A stretch of DNA of 64,000 nucleotides from Acorus gramineus (GCA_030737835.1 CM060857.1:14953496-15017495), one strand, 5' to 3'; shown: positions 13,326-25,831, counted from the first letter of the stretch. Numbers and translations are program-made. Notes: generated by a model not told the origin, from the sequence alone.

Positions 13326-13653
13326 TTTCTTTCATGTTCATGATTAGGCCGAAGCATAATTGATGTATTGTTTTTGTTTGTTTAGGCGAACTGATTGTTT
13401 GTCAGTCTGTCGGCACCACGTGCTTCATAATTTTTTTTTGTTATTGTTGAATATGAATGCAACACAAATAATTCAAAATAATTTTACTTTTAAATTATAA
13501 AATATGTGAAAATTTCAAGTATAAAAAAAAAAAAGTATACATATCAAAATCACATCAATTGAAATTTATATATTGATGTAAATCTACATTATATATTATA
13601 GTTAATGAAGAAGACACGACAACCACACACACACACATATATATATTTCTCAC

Positions 13654-14185
13654 TAAGCCTGACAATTATCCGAAAAAATATCTGTATCTGATTCGTATCC
13701 ATATTCAAAAATACAGAAAATATTCGATATCTGAAAATCCGTATCCGTATCCAAACAAAATAATCTGTATCCGAAAATTTTCAGATCGGATCGAATATAG
13801 GCTATATTCAATTCGAACAATATCTGTATCCGAACTGTTATTTTATTTATATATGTGTTAGAATTAGTTTCAACCCATAAATGAAAATCCAATGGCTCAT
13901 GATCTATGGCAAAACACAAACCTATTTAATCATGTTGGATACTTATTTAACTATATTAGGATTTGTGTTTTTATGTCTTTGGTAGATACCTATTTAACTA
14001 TGTTAAAACTTAAAATTTTATAAAATTTTTATATTTTAATCTGATTCGGATATTATCCGAATCCGTATCCGGATTTTTGGATCGGATACAGATATGGGTT
14101 TTGAAATATCCGTTAGATATCGGATATCCAATTTGGATACGGATATGGGCCTATCCGATCCGTATCCGTCCGATTGACAGACTTA
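13654..14185. mobile_element. Non-autonomous hAT element with CCGTATCC repeats
   Basis: The ends are TAAGCCTGACAAT at the left and TAAGTCTGTCAAT at the right (inverted), the TARGNCTGNCAA form common in plant hATs. Both subterminal zones (about 13670-13830 and 14040-14175) carry many copies of CCGTATCCG/CGGATACGG. The flanking octamers TTTCTCAC and TTTTCAAC match at 5 of 8 positions, so the target-site duplication is weak. The core is AT-rich and non-coding. Confidence 0.65.
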
Positions 14186-14189
14186 TTTT

Positions 14190-15080
14190 CAACCGTCTAC
14201 CAATTCAAAGTCAGTAAAGATCTTTCAAAAAAAAAAAAAAAGCAGTTGTCGCCCCCTGAATTGTAAAACAGAGCAAATCGTTTTTCTGTACAAAAATGTG
14301 CTTTAAAGGATATGTTCTTTTGCCCATCCATTCATTCACTGCCTTGGAAAGAAAAAAATATACGTAGTGTGCCCCCACATGAATTTCTCTGTCGCATATA
14401 TATACTAGATCAACTGTAGAAATATAGTGGAAGAAAAATAACACGTTGTGCATATTTTGGCTTCTCTGACTTTCATGACTTGTGACATGCAACCACAATC
14501 TTGTCGAAGAATTAATTTATTGACTGTCGTCGAAGTAATGTCTGAACCCGATATGAAGCCTGTCTGCATGAATTTGACACTTTTTTTTGTGTTTAGTGAC
14601 ATGACTCATAGCAGACACATGCAAAAACGTGCGGCGCGATAGATGTTGATTACTGGCCCTTTGTGGACCTAGAGCCATTTATGCTTGGATTAGATACGGT
14701 TCATGTGTCTCCGAATCATCTAGCAAAGTATAAAAAATTAGGTACATGTATAAAAAATTAGGTACATGTATGGTTATTTTTATTTTTTTAACATTTGTTA
14801 ATGGAAATGTATTCATTCAATTCGTTATAAATCGATATACACTTTTCATTATGATATATATTTTATTACATGAGGTTTATTATTTAAAAAAAATTAAAAT
14901 ATGGGTAGACTATCTCTAATAGTATTTATTTTATAATGTTTAGATTTTCTTGATCCCAATATATGTTTGGTGGTCATGTGGTCTGATATATTCAAAAACA
15001 ATAAAGAATTATATGTGTACAAGTGTTTATTAATTTATTTATTTTTATCGTCATTTAAAAGTGATAGATTTTTTTCTTTG
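14190..15080. other. Spacer without a recognised gene
   Basis: Overlapping open frames at 14211-14642 on both strands have no family resemblance. A short direct repeat (TATAAAAAATTAGGTACATG) is doubled at about 14730-14770. Nothing else was recognised. Confidence 0.5.
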
Positions 15081-15084
15081 CTTA

Positions 15085-15537
15085 GCCCCCATTTGGAACG
15101 GAATGAAGTCATGGATAATCTAGGATAAAGGGGAATAAGGGATTTTGGGTGTTTGAAAACACATAATAGCTAGGGATAAAGTATCTCAGAATAATCTGGT
15201 ATAAAGTGGTATATGGATTCCAACCAATCCCTGGAATTAAAATTATCATAGGTTATTTCATCCAATAAATATGTGGCCGGTCCACTATCAAATCAACTGT
15301 CATCACCTCTTATAAATCACATGTCAAATTAACTTTCATTATTTTTTCACCTTTTATAAATTCTTATCCATACTTTATTCACATTTTACCCAAACAATAA
15401 AACATTAATTTATTCTTACGTTTACCAACGAGAATAATTTAAAATATAACCAAACACAAAATCATTTGTCTTTATTTATACTCACTTATGTCAGAATAAA
15501 TATATATTTAAAAATAATTTATAATCCCAACGGGGGC
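15085..15537. mobile_element. PIF/Harbinger-like MITE, family H (copy A)
   Basis: Terminal inverted repeats are GCCCCCATTTGGAACGG and GCCCCCGTTGGGATT (inverted). A TTA target-site duplication lies at 15082-15084 and 15538-15540, as is usual for Harbinger/Tourist elements. The interior contains the family text GGTATAAAGTGGTATATGGA and TTATTCTTACGTTTACCAAC. Other copies lie at 16486-17478, 48470-49420, 57994-58420 and 62368-62812. Non-coding. Confidence 0.8.
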
Positions 15538-15540
15538 TTA

Positions 15541-15801
15541 AGGTCGTCTCATCCTTGATTTTTTTTTTTTTTTTTTTTTTTTGTAGACACTCGTCCTTGA
15601 TCTTGGAATTAAATTTTTTGGGGGTTGAATTTTATGATGGACCCCACTAGTGACATAATGATAGCATAGAGAATGAAAGAATCATGGATTTTTTTAGCGG
15701 AAGTCTTGTTTCTAGAGAGAACAAAAAATATAAAAAAAAGCATATTTTATTTATTCAAAAGATTTATTAGATAAGAGTAGTGAAACAGGTTTTTTTGTCA
15801 C
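15541..15801. other. Short spacer
   Basis: A poly-T run (15560-15582) and AT-rich sequence between a MITE and a solo LTR. No gene. Confidence 0.5.
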
Positions 15802-15806
15802 AAAAG

Positions 15807-16410
15807 TGGAGGGGAAGAATTTCTCCTTATCGGATTCCGGTAAGCGGATCCTTCCTCTTTCGTTCTTCTCCTCCCGAATGCGTCTTATACCACCGGTGAA
15901 CACTTCTTGAAAGCCTCCAACACAGAGAGGTGGGGGACCTGCAGAAGACCATCGGACGCTCAAGTCAGTCAAATGGGCGATAAAAGAGAATTCAAAAAGA
16001 AATTGTGCATACCTTTTCAGTGTGGTCTTACCCCCTATTTATAGAGGAGGTTGAATGGCGTTAGGGTTTTGGATTTCGCTCTCTCTATCGAGCGGACAAA
16101 ATTCTCTTTGTTGTTAGTTAGGATACCAAAGATATACTCTTTGATATGATCCATTATGAGTTGACTTGTATGGTCGGATTTCATAGGGATTTGGTGGACA
16201 AAGTCAGTAATGACTTGGTCGGATTCGGAACTTTGGGACGGACCCGTTCGGATTAGGATCGGCTGGGCTGCTGCATTGTCGGGCAGTAGGACTAGTAACC
16301 CGGCCCATCTAGGCAGGCTTGAGCCCAGCGGATGGTCACTCAACTGGATCGGATCGGATGGGCTTCGAAACCCGGCCTGGTATTTGTAGCCAGAAAATTT
16401 GGCCCCCACA
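15807..16410 (-). mobile_element. Solo LTR of a retrotransposon
   Basis: On the minus strand it starts TGTGGGGGCC and ends CCCCTCCA, with TG...CA borders and a perfect 5-bp target-site duplication AAAAG at 15802-15806 and 16411-16415. A TATA-like CTATAAATAGG lies inside (plus 16033-16046). No internal region, gag or pol, lies on either side, so it is a lone LTR left after recombination. The family is probably Ty3-type by general character, but this is a guess. The age cannot be estimated without a partner LTR. Open frames at 15751-16436 are LTR sequence, not genes. Confidence 0.75.
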
Positions 16411-16485
16411 AAAAGTAAACATGTTCTTAATGACAAAATTGAAGATTTTTTTTAAAGAGCAATAAAACATAACGGCAAAACATGT

Positions 16486-17478
16486 CGTCCCGTTTGGATG
16501 TGGAATAGCCAAGTGAATAAATGAAAATAAAACTCAATATTTGTTTTTTGTTGTTTGGATGCAAGGAAGGGATAAACTGTGTTAGAATAAACCAAGGGCC
16601 GGCCTTGACATTAGTAAATATAAATGGGGCCCTTGACCAACTTATAAAATGGGGCCCTAGTACATTTACATTAAAAAAATTGAATGTAAAAAAAAAACGT
16701 TTTCTACTAGGTTAAAACAAAAATGTCTAATAAAAAATAAAGAATAACAAACTTAAAAAACTTATATTTCAAAAAAATAAAAAATAAATGAAAAAATAAA
16801 AACAAAACAACAAAAAATAAAAGCAAAAATTGGAAATCTAAACCATATTCAGAAAACTCTTTTTTGTTTCTTATCAGAAAAAGAATAAAAAATCCTTAAA
16901 TCAAGGGATTTGTTGTTAAAAAAATGATTTTTTTTATAAACAGATAAATAAATGCTATAAAATAGGAATAAAAAACATAGATAAGATTTTAAAAAATTTA
17001 AAAAAATTAAGTAGATGAATGGATATGTTTAACTTTTAAAAAAAATTTATATCAAATACTTAATAAACAAAAAAAACATATCCCAAATTTTAAGGCCCTA
17101 TTGGTGGCCTTTACCCAGGGCCAGCCTTGAATAAACCAGTATAAAGTGGTATATGGATTCCAACCAATCTCTGAAATTAAAGATATTATAGGTTATTTCA
17201 CTCAAAGAATATGTGGGCCTACTATCAAATCAATTGTTATTACCTATTATAAATCACCTATCAAATTAATTATCATTATTTTTTCACTTTTTATAAATCT
17301 TTATTCACACTTTATTCACATTTTACCCAAACAACAAAAAATTTATTTTTACGTTTCCCAACAAAAATAATTCAAAACACAATCAAATACAAAATCACTT
17401 TATTCTTATTTATACACACTTATGCTAGAATAATTGTATATCAAATAATAAATCATATTCTGTATCCAAACGGGGGCC
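16486..17478. mobile_element. PIF/Harbinger-like MITE, family H (copy B), interrupted
   Basis: The ends CCCGTTTGGATGTGGAAT and CCCGTTTGGATACAGAAT (inverted) match the family H termini. The interior (GTATAAAGTGGTATATGG from about 17139) matches copy A. The copy is split by a hAT element at 16594-17129. Confidence 0.75.
16594..17129. mobile_element. Non-autonomous hAT element inside a MITE
   Basis: The inverted ends are AAGGGCCGGCCTTG and CAAGGCTGGCCCTGGG. An 8-bp target-site duplication AATAAACC lies at 16586-16593 and 17130-17137. Repeats of GGGGCCCT lie near the left end and AAGGCCCT near the right. The centre is A-rich and non-coding. Removing it makes the host MITE continuous, so it is the younger insertion. 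Confidence 0.8.
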
Positions 17479-17484
17479 TAGGAT

Positions 17485-18140
17485 GCTGTTTGGATCAAAA
17501 CATATATAAGTTATTTTGGGTTTTATTACTATTCTAGAAATAGATTATTATACCAATAGAATAAGTGATTTTTTATTTGATTGTATTTTTTGTTATTCTC
17601 ATTAGAAAACGTAATAATAAGTTTTTGTTGTTTGGTTGGATTTGATAATAAAATGTGGTTATAGATTTTAAAATGCCATTTTTACCCCTCCATACACGTT
17701 CACTTGTCTCCAGTCACCACCATCATAACAATCGCGGCCTCACCACTCCACCAACGACCGCACCACCACCATCACTGCCTCTCCACCTCCCTCCCCAATG
17801 ACGTACGTCGGCGTCCCGCACGTGATGTGGAGCAGCCTGTCGGGGTGGAGGTGCTTCGCGAGCGCGCTCAGCCAGATGAGTCGGTGGTTGACGTTGTGGC
17901 TATGGCGGAGATTGACGACGGAGATGAGCTGGTAGTCGACGGCGAAGATGAGCTCATGAGCCGGTGGTAGACGCCGTGAACACAGTAGACGTTATGGCTA
18001 TGGATATGTATTTTATCACGCATTTCAACGAGAATAACTGAAAACACAAACAAACAGAACATCTCTTATGTTTTATGGAATTGTTATCTATATTCGTATA
18101 GTTTTTTATCTAAAATAACTCAATTCCTCCATCTAAACGG
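17485..18140. mobile_element. Harbinger-like MITE carrying a captured gene piece
   Basis: The ends GCTGTTTGGATCAAAACAT and CCCCGTTTAGATGGAGGAAT (inverted) both lead into GTTATTTT. It abuts copy B of family H. The AT-rich arms enclose a GC-rich core (about 17700-18000) that looks foreign to the element and contains a kinase fragment. No target-site duplication was fixed. Confidence 0.55.
17795..17875 (-). pseudogene. CIPK kinase activation-loop fragment
   Basis: On the minus strand a run of about 26 codons reads LSALAKHLHPDRLLHITCGT followed by PTYV. CBL-interacting protein kinases (CIPK/SnRK3) have DFGLSALA..(R/H)PDGLLHTTCGTPAYVAPE at this place, the activation loop between DFG and APE. Here the DFG position reads LIW and the APE position is lost. 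No other part of a kinase is present. It appears to be a short exon piece captured by the surrounding MITE. It is not a working gene. The match is by eye and short. Confidence 0.55.
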
Positions 18141-18144
18141 GGTA

Positions 18145-19570
18145 TACGATTTGGGGCTGATTGAAGTCCAAGTCCGGCATATTAAATTGGGACCAAGCCC
18201 AGCTCACAAGACACGTCTCATAAGACCCCAAGTGGCCCATCCATAGTCCAAGGGGCAGCTAAAAAGGGAGTTTCTGATTGGACTGAACACAATTCACTCA
18301 TCCAACTGTGGAATCCATGGGACCATGATTTTTCAAACGGAAAATGATATCTTCTTCTTTTGTGATCGGTTCAAATTATAATATGAATCAAATTTAAGGG
18401 TATAACTTGGATTAGTAAACATGATTCAATCCAATCCAACCTGATTTTTTAATGTGTTTTGATTGGGATTTTAGTATTCGTATTCAACTCGAGCTTGAAG
18501 TTTGAACCCAAGCAACTTAAACATACTTTGTGTTGGATTTAGGTTGTAATTTTCGATAACCGCACCCAAAATAGTAAGTAATTAATTTAAATATTTTACA
18601 TTAAATTTTAATTGTTTAATATATTAGATAAAATATGAATTACTTAATTAATTTTTACCTAAAATCTATTAGTTGTATAATTTTACAAGTCATCAGCTTT
18701 TGCATCCAATTATTTAAAGTGATCCATTTTAAAAATCAAATCGAACTCAACCCAACTCTAATCAAATTCAAAACCCGAACCAAATCCAACGGATCGGATT
18801 CGATTTGAACAGAGGTCAGGTTGAATTTGGGTTAGCTTCCTTTAAATTCTGGTTTCGTTCAAAATTGGGTTAGCTTCCTCTAAATTTGAGTTTGATTCGG
18901 ATTTGGGTTAGCCTCCTAGTTGACTGTCATTTGCCCAAGGAAAGATCATATCTACATGAAAATGGAGGTGAGCCTCTGGATAATGTTTCCACATCACTGG
19001 TTATTTTATTTCATTTTATGTATCTTACATTTATGTTTCTTTGCTTCGTTGTATATATGAGACCTTTATATGAAATATACATGGAAAAAGCCATTCCAGC
19101 ATGTTTTCGTGCGTTTGTTATAGGAATTATCACCATTGACTTAAGTGATGGAAAGCACTTCCACTTTCCTTTCCAAAAGGAACTTTTGAAGGCCTTCTGT
19201 TTTCAAGGTCTTTCTTTGATCTATAGAAACCACAAGAGCTCCCCACCAACACGTCATAAGAACCCACTCTTCAATGTTTATTAGAAAAGAGGATGCTCTT
19301 TTAACCTAAAGGGGTGATAATTCTCCCTGGCATGCATTGACACTTTTGATCCCTTTATTTTAGTGATCCACGGTTTTAAAGTGCTCTTTTTTTTTAATCA
19401 ATCACAACTACATATTTGAAAATTCATATCAATTGAACTCTTGATGATCATGATTAACTGTATGGATTTTATTTTAATGGTCCAAGTTTTTTTAAACAAA
19501 AATTGTTTGTGTCGTGCAATAAGATAGGTCAGGAATAATAAGAAACCTAATATTAGAAATGAGAAGCACT
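18145..19570. other. Spacer with imperfect short tandem repeats
   Basis: At about 18825-18920, three imperfect copies of TTGGGTTAGCTTCCTTTAAA lie in tandem, and AACCCAA/TTGGGTT words are frequent from 18370 on, as at hAT subtermini, without clear ends. The open frame 18886-19284 (132 codons) begins inside these repeats and resembles no family I know. Confidence 0.45.
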
Positions 19571-19574
19571 AAAA

Positions 19575-19745
19575 AAAGAGTATGGATACAGTCAGGCATG
19601 GTACCATCAATATTGAATTAAACAGTGTATGAATTGAACTATACAGCCAATTGTTAGGTACAATATCACTCTTTGTATAATTCGATTCATAGATTGTACA
19701 GTTCGATATTGATGATGTCAGGCGTGACTGGATTCAGACTTTAAA
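19575..19745. repeat. Foldback MITE, family F (copy 2)
   Basis: The arms CAGTCAGGCATGGTACCATC and CAGTCACGCCTGACATCATC (inverted) both lead into AATATYGAA. This makes one hairpin with the same interior words as the other family F copies. Confidence 0.6.
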
Positions 19746-19749
19746 AAGA

Positions 19750-21528
19750 GGGGTTAAGAAGACATACACAGTGACTTCTCAAACTATTTTCAATCCTTAG
19801 AAATATAGGTTTAGGGGATGTTTAGAAATTAGACTAGTATTTGTTTTGCCATAAATCTAAAAAGACAATTGTATTTTCAAACGATTTCAAAATAACATGC
19901 TTAATTAAAATTTTGTTTTAGTTTTTAGCTTTAAAAAATATGTTTTTTTAAGCTAAAACCATTGACCCAGATTCATATCGATGTATCGTTCAAGTTGAAT
20001 TCCACTCATGAAAATGAGAAAACATCCTACATGTCCATCTTCTCCAATAGAACATTGGATGACATATTACCCTTCAATGGGATTAAGGATGAACAATTGG
20101 ACTGTTGAATTGTGGCTATAACTTATCACAGTTTCCTTGGCAGGCAAAAGAAATAACTTGCAATCCCAAAATGCAATGGTTGTTGAAGTAGCACAGGGGA
20201 GTATACTGTCATGGGAAGAGTCATTATAAGACTACCTAATATATGGAATTTTCCTCATTAATTTAGGTGAACATCCACATCTTTGGAACATTACAGGTGA
20301 AACTGGAAATGACCAATGACCAACCTGATGGGATATATATGGATGCACTAATTCTAATGGAATAATGTTTCTAAAAAACTTTCCATTGGCATTAATTCTG
20401 TTCGTGTCATCTAGTTTGGAGTTGTGTTTGTTTCTTTCATAAATAAAAACAATGACAACATTGGCTATTTAAATTTGGAGGTTCATATGTGAAAAATGGA
20501 TTTTATAAAGGTTATACCACTTCCCTGGTTGTCTAGTTAAACATGTCACCTCCCAATTGATCAATTAATTGTTGAGGGAAACTGAGTATGATTAGTTAAA
20601 ATTGCATAATTAAATGATGATAGATTAAAGCTTGCTATAATCATATAATAGACCAGGCAAGTAACAATTGAGTATCTTATTACCAAAGTTTAGGGTAGGG
20701 GTAATCGAAAATGTTTATACATTTTCCTCCCTAAAATCCATGAACTAATAGTCGAATATAAGCATCTATGACTTTAAATCATTAAAAAATTACATGTTCA
20801 ATCCAGCTATAGTATAAAGGAGGGTACAATTTCTATATTAATATGTGCTGATAGGATTTTCATCAATAGTTGTATGGATGAACAACATGTGTCTATCAAA
20901 AGGTTAAAAATATTTTATAATTAAAAAATCACTAATAGAAATTTCATTAGTATACTTTAATGGACATGTGTCACTCATCCATAATATGAAAATTATCCAG
21001 TTGGAGAAATATTTCCAAAGACTTTAAAACTCACACAGTGTATCAACGCTCTAATCATTAATCAGCCCTACATTTGTCAACACAACATTATTTATTTCAA
21101 CTCGTCCTTTCCAAACCAATCAAGATTACAATGTAATAAAACAAAATCCAACAACATAATGCAAATATAACTATAATCAAAGCCAAATCCCAAATTCCTG
21201 ACTAGCAATATCTTTCAGTGCCAAAGGTCCAAAAGTTTCCTAACCTAAATTTGTGAATTTTGCTTCACCATATCACAAAATTTACAAAAATATACCAAGG
21301 TCCCCCCAATCCCTAAATCCAACGGCTCATCTTTCTCCATCACCAATCTCACCCTTTCCCCTCCACCCTCACCACCAACACCACCACCACTTCCATGAAA
21401 ATTCACACAAAATTTTCAAATTTATATATATATATAAAGACCCATATAAAAAAGAGCCCATTATAGTCCCTAAAATAAATAAATAAAAATTTAAACACTA
21501 GATATTAATTTTTTCTATAAAAAAAAAA
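19750..21528. other. Spacer downstream of the GATA gene
   Basis: AT-rich sequence with no supported gene. The last 200-300 bp probably include the 3' untranslated region of the minus-strand GATA gene. Confidence 0.5.
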
Positions 21529-22232
21529 TTACACCTCCACCCCATTTTTCCTTCGCATAGCCAAAATTTTCCTGTGAGAGTTCGAGTGCTTCTCGCTCGA
21601 GAAGGTCGGGCTGTTCGCGGGCCGATACTCCGGCACGAGCCGGCCCGACTTATACCTGACCCCACACGCGTTGCAGAGGGTCTTCGGCCCGTACGGCCCG
21701 GTCCGCCACTGCGGCGTCTCCTCCGCCTCGCAATGCGTGCACCTCCGTCTCCCCTTCGCCGCCACGGGTCCCACCACCTCGAACCCCCTCACCACCCTCC
21801 GCCGCCGACGCCTCTCGCTCCGCCGGCCCTTCGCCGCCGTGGGTTGCCTATGCAAGCTGAAACCCCCACCGTCCCTTTCGTCTCCGACGACCCCCTTCAA
21901 CGCGAACACATCCAAGTCGAACATCGGAAAATCGTTGTTGGACCATTCGAGGTCCTCCAGATCATCTTCTTCTATCAACAAAGACTTTAAAAAAAAAAAA
22001 AAAAAACAGAGCCCAATTGAAAAAATCAGATTTTGAGAAGGACCCAAGTGATAAAAATCGAGTCTTTCGAATGGTTTCTCACGGGTTTGATGTCTCCGTC
22101 GAATATGTTGATGATCTTTGGGGGCTTCTTTTGTTGGTGGATGTCTTCGAATTCCTCATTCAGAATGTCCCCAACAAAATCTTCCATTTCATGTCCTCCG
22201 AAAGAGCTTCTATTCAACGATATGGATACCAT
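21529..22232 (-). CDS. GATA-type zinc-finger transcription factor
   Basis: Two exons, 22232-22083 and 21984-21529, joined in phase 0. The donor is GTGAGA after ...GDIKP, and the acceptor is a long T tract ending AAAG before SLLIEEDD. The product is 201 residues. The single type IV finger is C132-X2-C135-X18-C154-X2-C157 with [20 protein letters not shown], followed by the basic tail [20 protein letters not shown] and [10 protein letters not shown] of plant subfamily I GATA factors. These bind WGATAR promoter sites in the nucleus. An acidic N-terminal part with EDLEW and an arginine run near residues 104-113 (a likely nuclear signal) fit the family. It is shorter than many members. Met16 (22187) is an alternative start. 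The exact acceptor is inferred from frame. Confidence 0.9.
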
Positions 22233-22329
22233 AAAAAAAACGAAAGTCTCTCTGAAATGAATTTCAAAGAGAAATCCTTTCGTATTTACCTCTGAAAAGA
22301 TTTCAACTTTTTTTTATTTTTTAGCTGTC

Positions 22330-22680
22330 AAAAATCATAGCCGTTCTTATCACGTGATATTCATAAAGGTTTTTGCGTGGTTTCTTCGATGTGAGTGATC
22401 TCCGCCGTTGATCGCGTGGGATTCGTTGTGATGGCTGGCCCCATGTATGGGGGAGGGGTTGAAGTGTGATTTTGAGAATGAACAGGGGCTGAACTGCAAA
22501 GTTGGGGGGTGCGTAAAAAGAGTCGGGCCGCTGACGCAACCGCGGCGAAGACATCAACGACTCACTCATTCCGACCAATAAGCGAGAGGATGACACGTCG
22601 CTCGTCCAATGGAGATGAGACACGTGTCAACACGGTTCTTTTTTAAGAACACGTTTAGATATTACCGCTCTGACTCTCCT
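22330..22680. other. Upstream region of the GATA gene
   Basis: Moderate-GC sequence with CACGTGT/ACACGTGTC words near 22350 and 22620 that could be G-box or ABRE-like sites. The open frame at 22321-22623 (minus) has no family match and is taken as promoter sequence. Confidence 0.4.
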
Positions 22681-22689
22681 CCAAGATAT

Positions 22690-25600
22690 TGAAAATCTAA
22701 AGCTTATTTGTATTATTGATATAAAAAATAATAGATTTATACACACTGAATGCTGGGACTTTAATATACAAGAGATGTAATTATTATAATATTAATATGA
22801 AAAATTGCAGTATAAATAAAATATTTATAAAATATTGAATTGTTTAAAATGTTTATTCTATTTAACATATAAGATAATAAATTTATGTATTATGTAATAT
22901 ATATATATATAAATTTCATATTTTGATATAAATATTATAACAAATTTTTATAAAATTTAATTAAAATAGATTTAGTAAATATTATTAATTTTAAATTATT
23001 AAAAATTGAATATATCGATATGATTTAATTAAATCTAATTTTAAGATTTTAAAATATATTTGTAGTTTATATAGGTCTGATTTTAAATCTTAAATTTTGA
23101 ATAAATAAATATATTAGTGGTTGTATTTTTTTTTCCAAAAAAACCGATTATATTCCAATTGAAATGTCTTATATATTAAAATAAAAATAAAAAACAATTT
23201 TATTTTGTAGCAGATTATAAAGCTCATCAGAAAGATGAGAATATTATAATTGAGAGGCATGTAAAGGCTGCATGTTTCATTGATGTCTTTCATAATATAC
23301 TATTATAGTGAATTGTGTTTGATCCCGTGATATTTAAAATATGAGTTAAAAATATACGTGAAAATTGAGGTAGATACATGAGCCCCTAATAACTCATAAA
23401 AAAGTCTAATTATCATTATTGGGTTAAAATTTCATTCAAATTTGACAGAATATTTTATTGTCATGTAATTATATAAATATTATAGTCTTCATAAATAATC
23501 ATAAAAATAAATCAGTTCATGTAAAGATCATATTATTCTTGTAAAGCTTTTTATGTTTTTTCATTTCAATTAAAGTACTGATTGAAAATGGTTAAAAATT
23601 TAAGGATAATTTAATCATTTCATGATTATAAGTTAAAGTTAAGTATGGTAGGTTATGTTAAGTATAATTTTTGTTGAAATCATAGATGTATATGGGTTTT
23701 TGTGAGTTTTATACGTCTGTCCAACTTTGATAAGGACGTTTACGGGGACTTGAATATCTTTAACCCTTAAAATATTATGAACAGTCATTTGTGCAACCTC
23801 ACATGTAATTATAACAAAAAAAAAAAATGAAGTGACCAATTGCATTTATATGAATTCACTTACAAAATAAATATTAAATATTTTTTATTTGATAAAACAT
23901 ATATTTTATTTGAGATATAATACTCCATGCAGAGCTGTAAATACATACTATTGACTCACCTCATTGTAGAGCACAGCTACTCAAAATAGGTGGAGATTCT
24001 GTTTGAGATCTGTTGACCACCAGTGCAATTTTTTACAATGAGATTGGTGGAATACTTATGGATGAAGCCAACCAACTATTCTTTTGTTACAATGAAAATT
24101 CTGGATCCACGTATATAATAAAATAATATTATTCAAATAGTCCCTTTACCATGGATTTGGGGGATTTGATGGAAATCCAATCCTTGTTCCCCCAAAAGTC
24201 CTGCACAACGGGTGACTGGCAGTACATCAATGTTCCCATATCAACCCCACAATACAAAACATACGAATGATATAATTACTGTAACAGATCTTTATAAAAT
24301 CAATTAAAATATATTTATTAAGTATTATTCATTTTCAATTATAAAAATTTGAAAATATTGATTTGATTTATTTAAATCTGATTGAAATCTACGATTTATG
24401 TAGATTTAATTTGAAATCTTAAATTTTGAATAAATAAATATATGAAAGGGTAAAATTATAAATAAAAACTATAGTAACTATATTTATATGTAGAAGTTTT
24501 TTATATTTTTGAACAAATACGAAGTATATTCCAATTCAAATGCCTTATATGTATAAAAAATAAAAAAAAGATAGATATTCATTCTATGAAACAAATTATA
24601 AAGTTCATAAAAAATATGAGAATATTGTAATAGAGGCATATAAAAGCTGTATAAAGTTCAACCAGGTGTCGGCCGTATACGACTTGATATTCGAACAGTT
24701 CGACTGGGACAGGATATCAAAGAAGAGGGTGGCTGGCGTAGGAGGACGATGGTGGGATTAATAGAATGCTTAAAGATAAACTAGATTTTTAGATTTTTAT
24801 AGAGTGGGTTTAAACAAAACATTTGAATGGTGGGGATAGTCACACCCTTTTAAAAATCTTGTTCACACAACCAAAAGTCCTGCATTAGGGATGAGAGTAC
24901 ATCAATGTTTCGGCGACCTGTCATGTGCCCAAACTTGGGAGTGTCTCATATCAACCCCACAACACAAAACATGTGAATGAAGACAAACCCCACTTATTAA
25001 TGCTTAATTGCTGTACTCCAATATTTTGTCATTATATTTTGTTTTAATTTTGTCAATGAAAATATTTTCAACTAACATGCTTGGAAGTTGGCCGGACACC
25101 TGGATTTGATTCCTTTGATCCTACTCTTTCTTCATTTCTTTGTCCTAAATGTTAGATATTGACAGTTTTTATTTATAATAATGCCAGTGTATTAGTTTAA
25201 TATCCTTAATAAGGAAGAGTGACAATGGTATTCACCAAACTAGAACCCCTAGTCAATTGTCCCTTTTTATCAATGTTTCAAGCAAACTGTCATACACTAG
25301 AATCTGGAAAAAAAATGATATATCTCGTCTTAAAAATCATCCAAAACTATCATATACACTTTATTTGAAGTCATATGCACTTTCATGAGTTTTTCTTTTA
25401 TATTTTTAAAGTGTACATACCTCCAAATAAGCGTATAAGACTAGAGGCGATTTTTAGTGCTAAGTATATTGAAGCTCTAAAATCACATATATCAACAAAA
25501 TAACGGGTGCTATACTAGCCTAACCTATTATGTACTAGGATGTTATGCAAATGTTAAAAAAAAATGCATTCACTCAAGAGCTGTGTACTGCATTTGCCAG

Positions 25601-25810
25601 GTATAGTATGTAAAAGTTTCAAAACATGTGATTGCAAGAATGACTGGAAAGTCCGAAACCAGCATTTCCCCAAAATAACACTGTGTACGTGTGTTTGCAA
25701 TAATAAGTGAATTGAGTAACACTTCACATTTCCCCAAAATAATACTATGATGCTATATTCAGATTAATTTCCCAAACAATCTTCTTTTATTTTAACCTGT
25801 TAGATCTTTT
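22690..25810. repeat. AT-rich spacer with duplicated blocks
   Basis: A block at about 22930-23270 recurs at about 24285-24655 with the shared words TTAAATTTTGAATAAATAAA and TATAAAGYTCAT. A second pair, 24195-24270 and 24868-24980, shares AAAAGTCCTGCA, AGTACATCAATGTT and TATCAACCCCACAA. So the area was duplicated at least twice. At 24655-24764 (+) a GC-richer run of about 35 codons ends in a stop. No family was recognised. No supported gene. Confidence 0.5.
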
Positions 25811-25831
25811 TTATGTGAATGCTCAAACCCA

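Noticed and set aside
15751-16436. Open frames of 73 and 133 codons on the minus strand
   Set aside because: They lie in, or run out of, the solo LTR and do not form a protein family.
17146-17370. Open frame beginning MVYGFQ, with a similar one at 62484-62843
   Set aside because: Similarity between them is explained by both being family H MITE sequence. It is not a conserved protein.
18886-19284. 132-codon open frame
   Set aside because: It starts in short tandem repeats, and its codon use and content do not resemble the supported genes or any known family.
22321-22623. 100-codon minus-strand frame upstream of the GATA gene
   Set aside because: No family match. It is most likely promoter or leader sequence.
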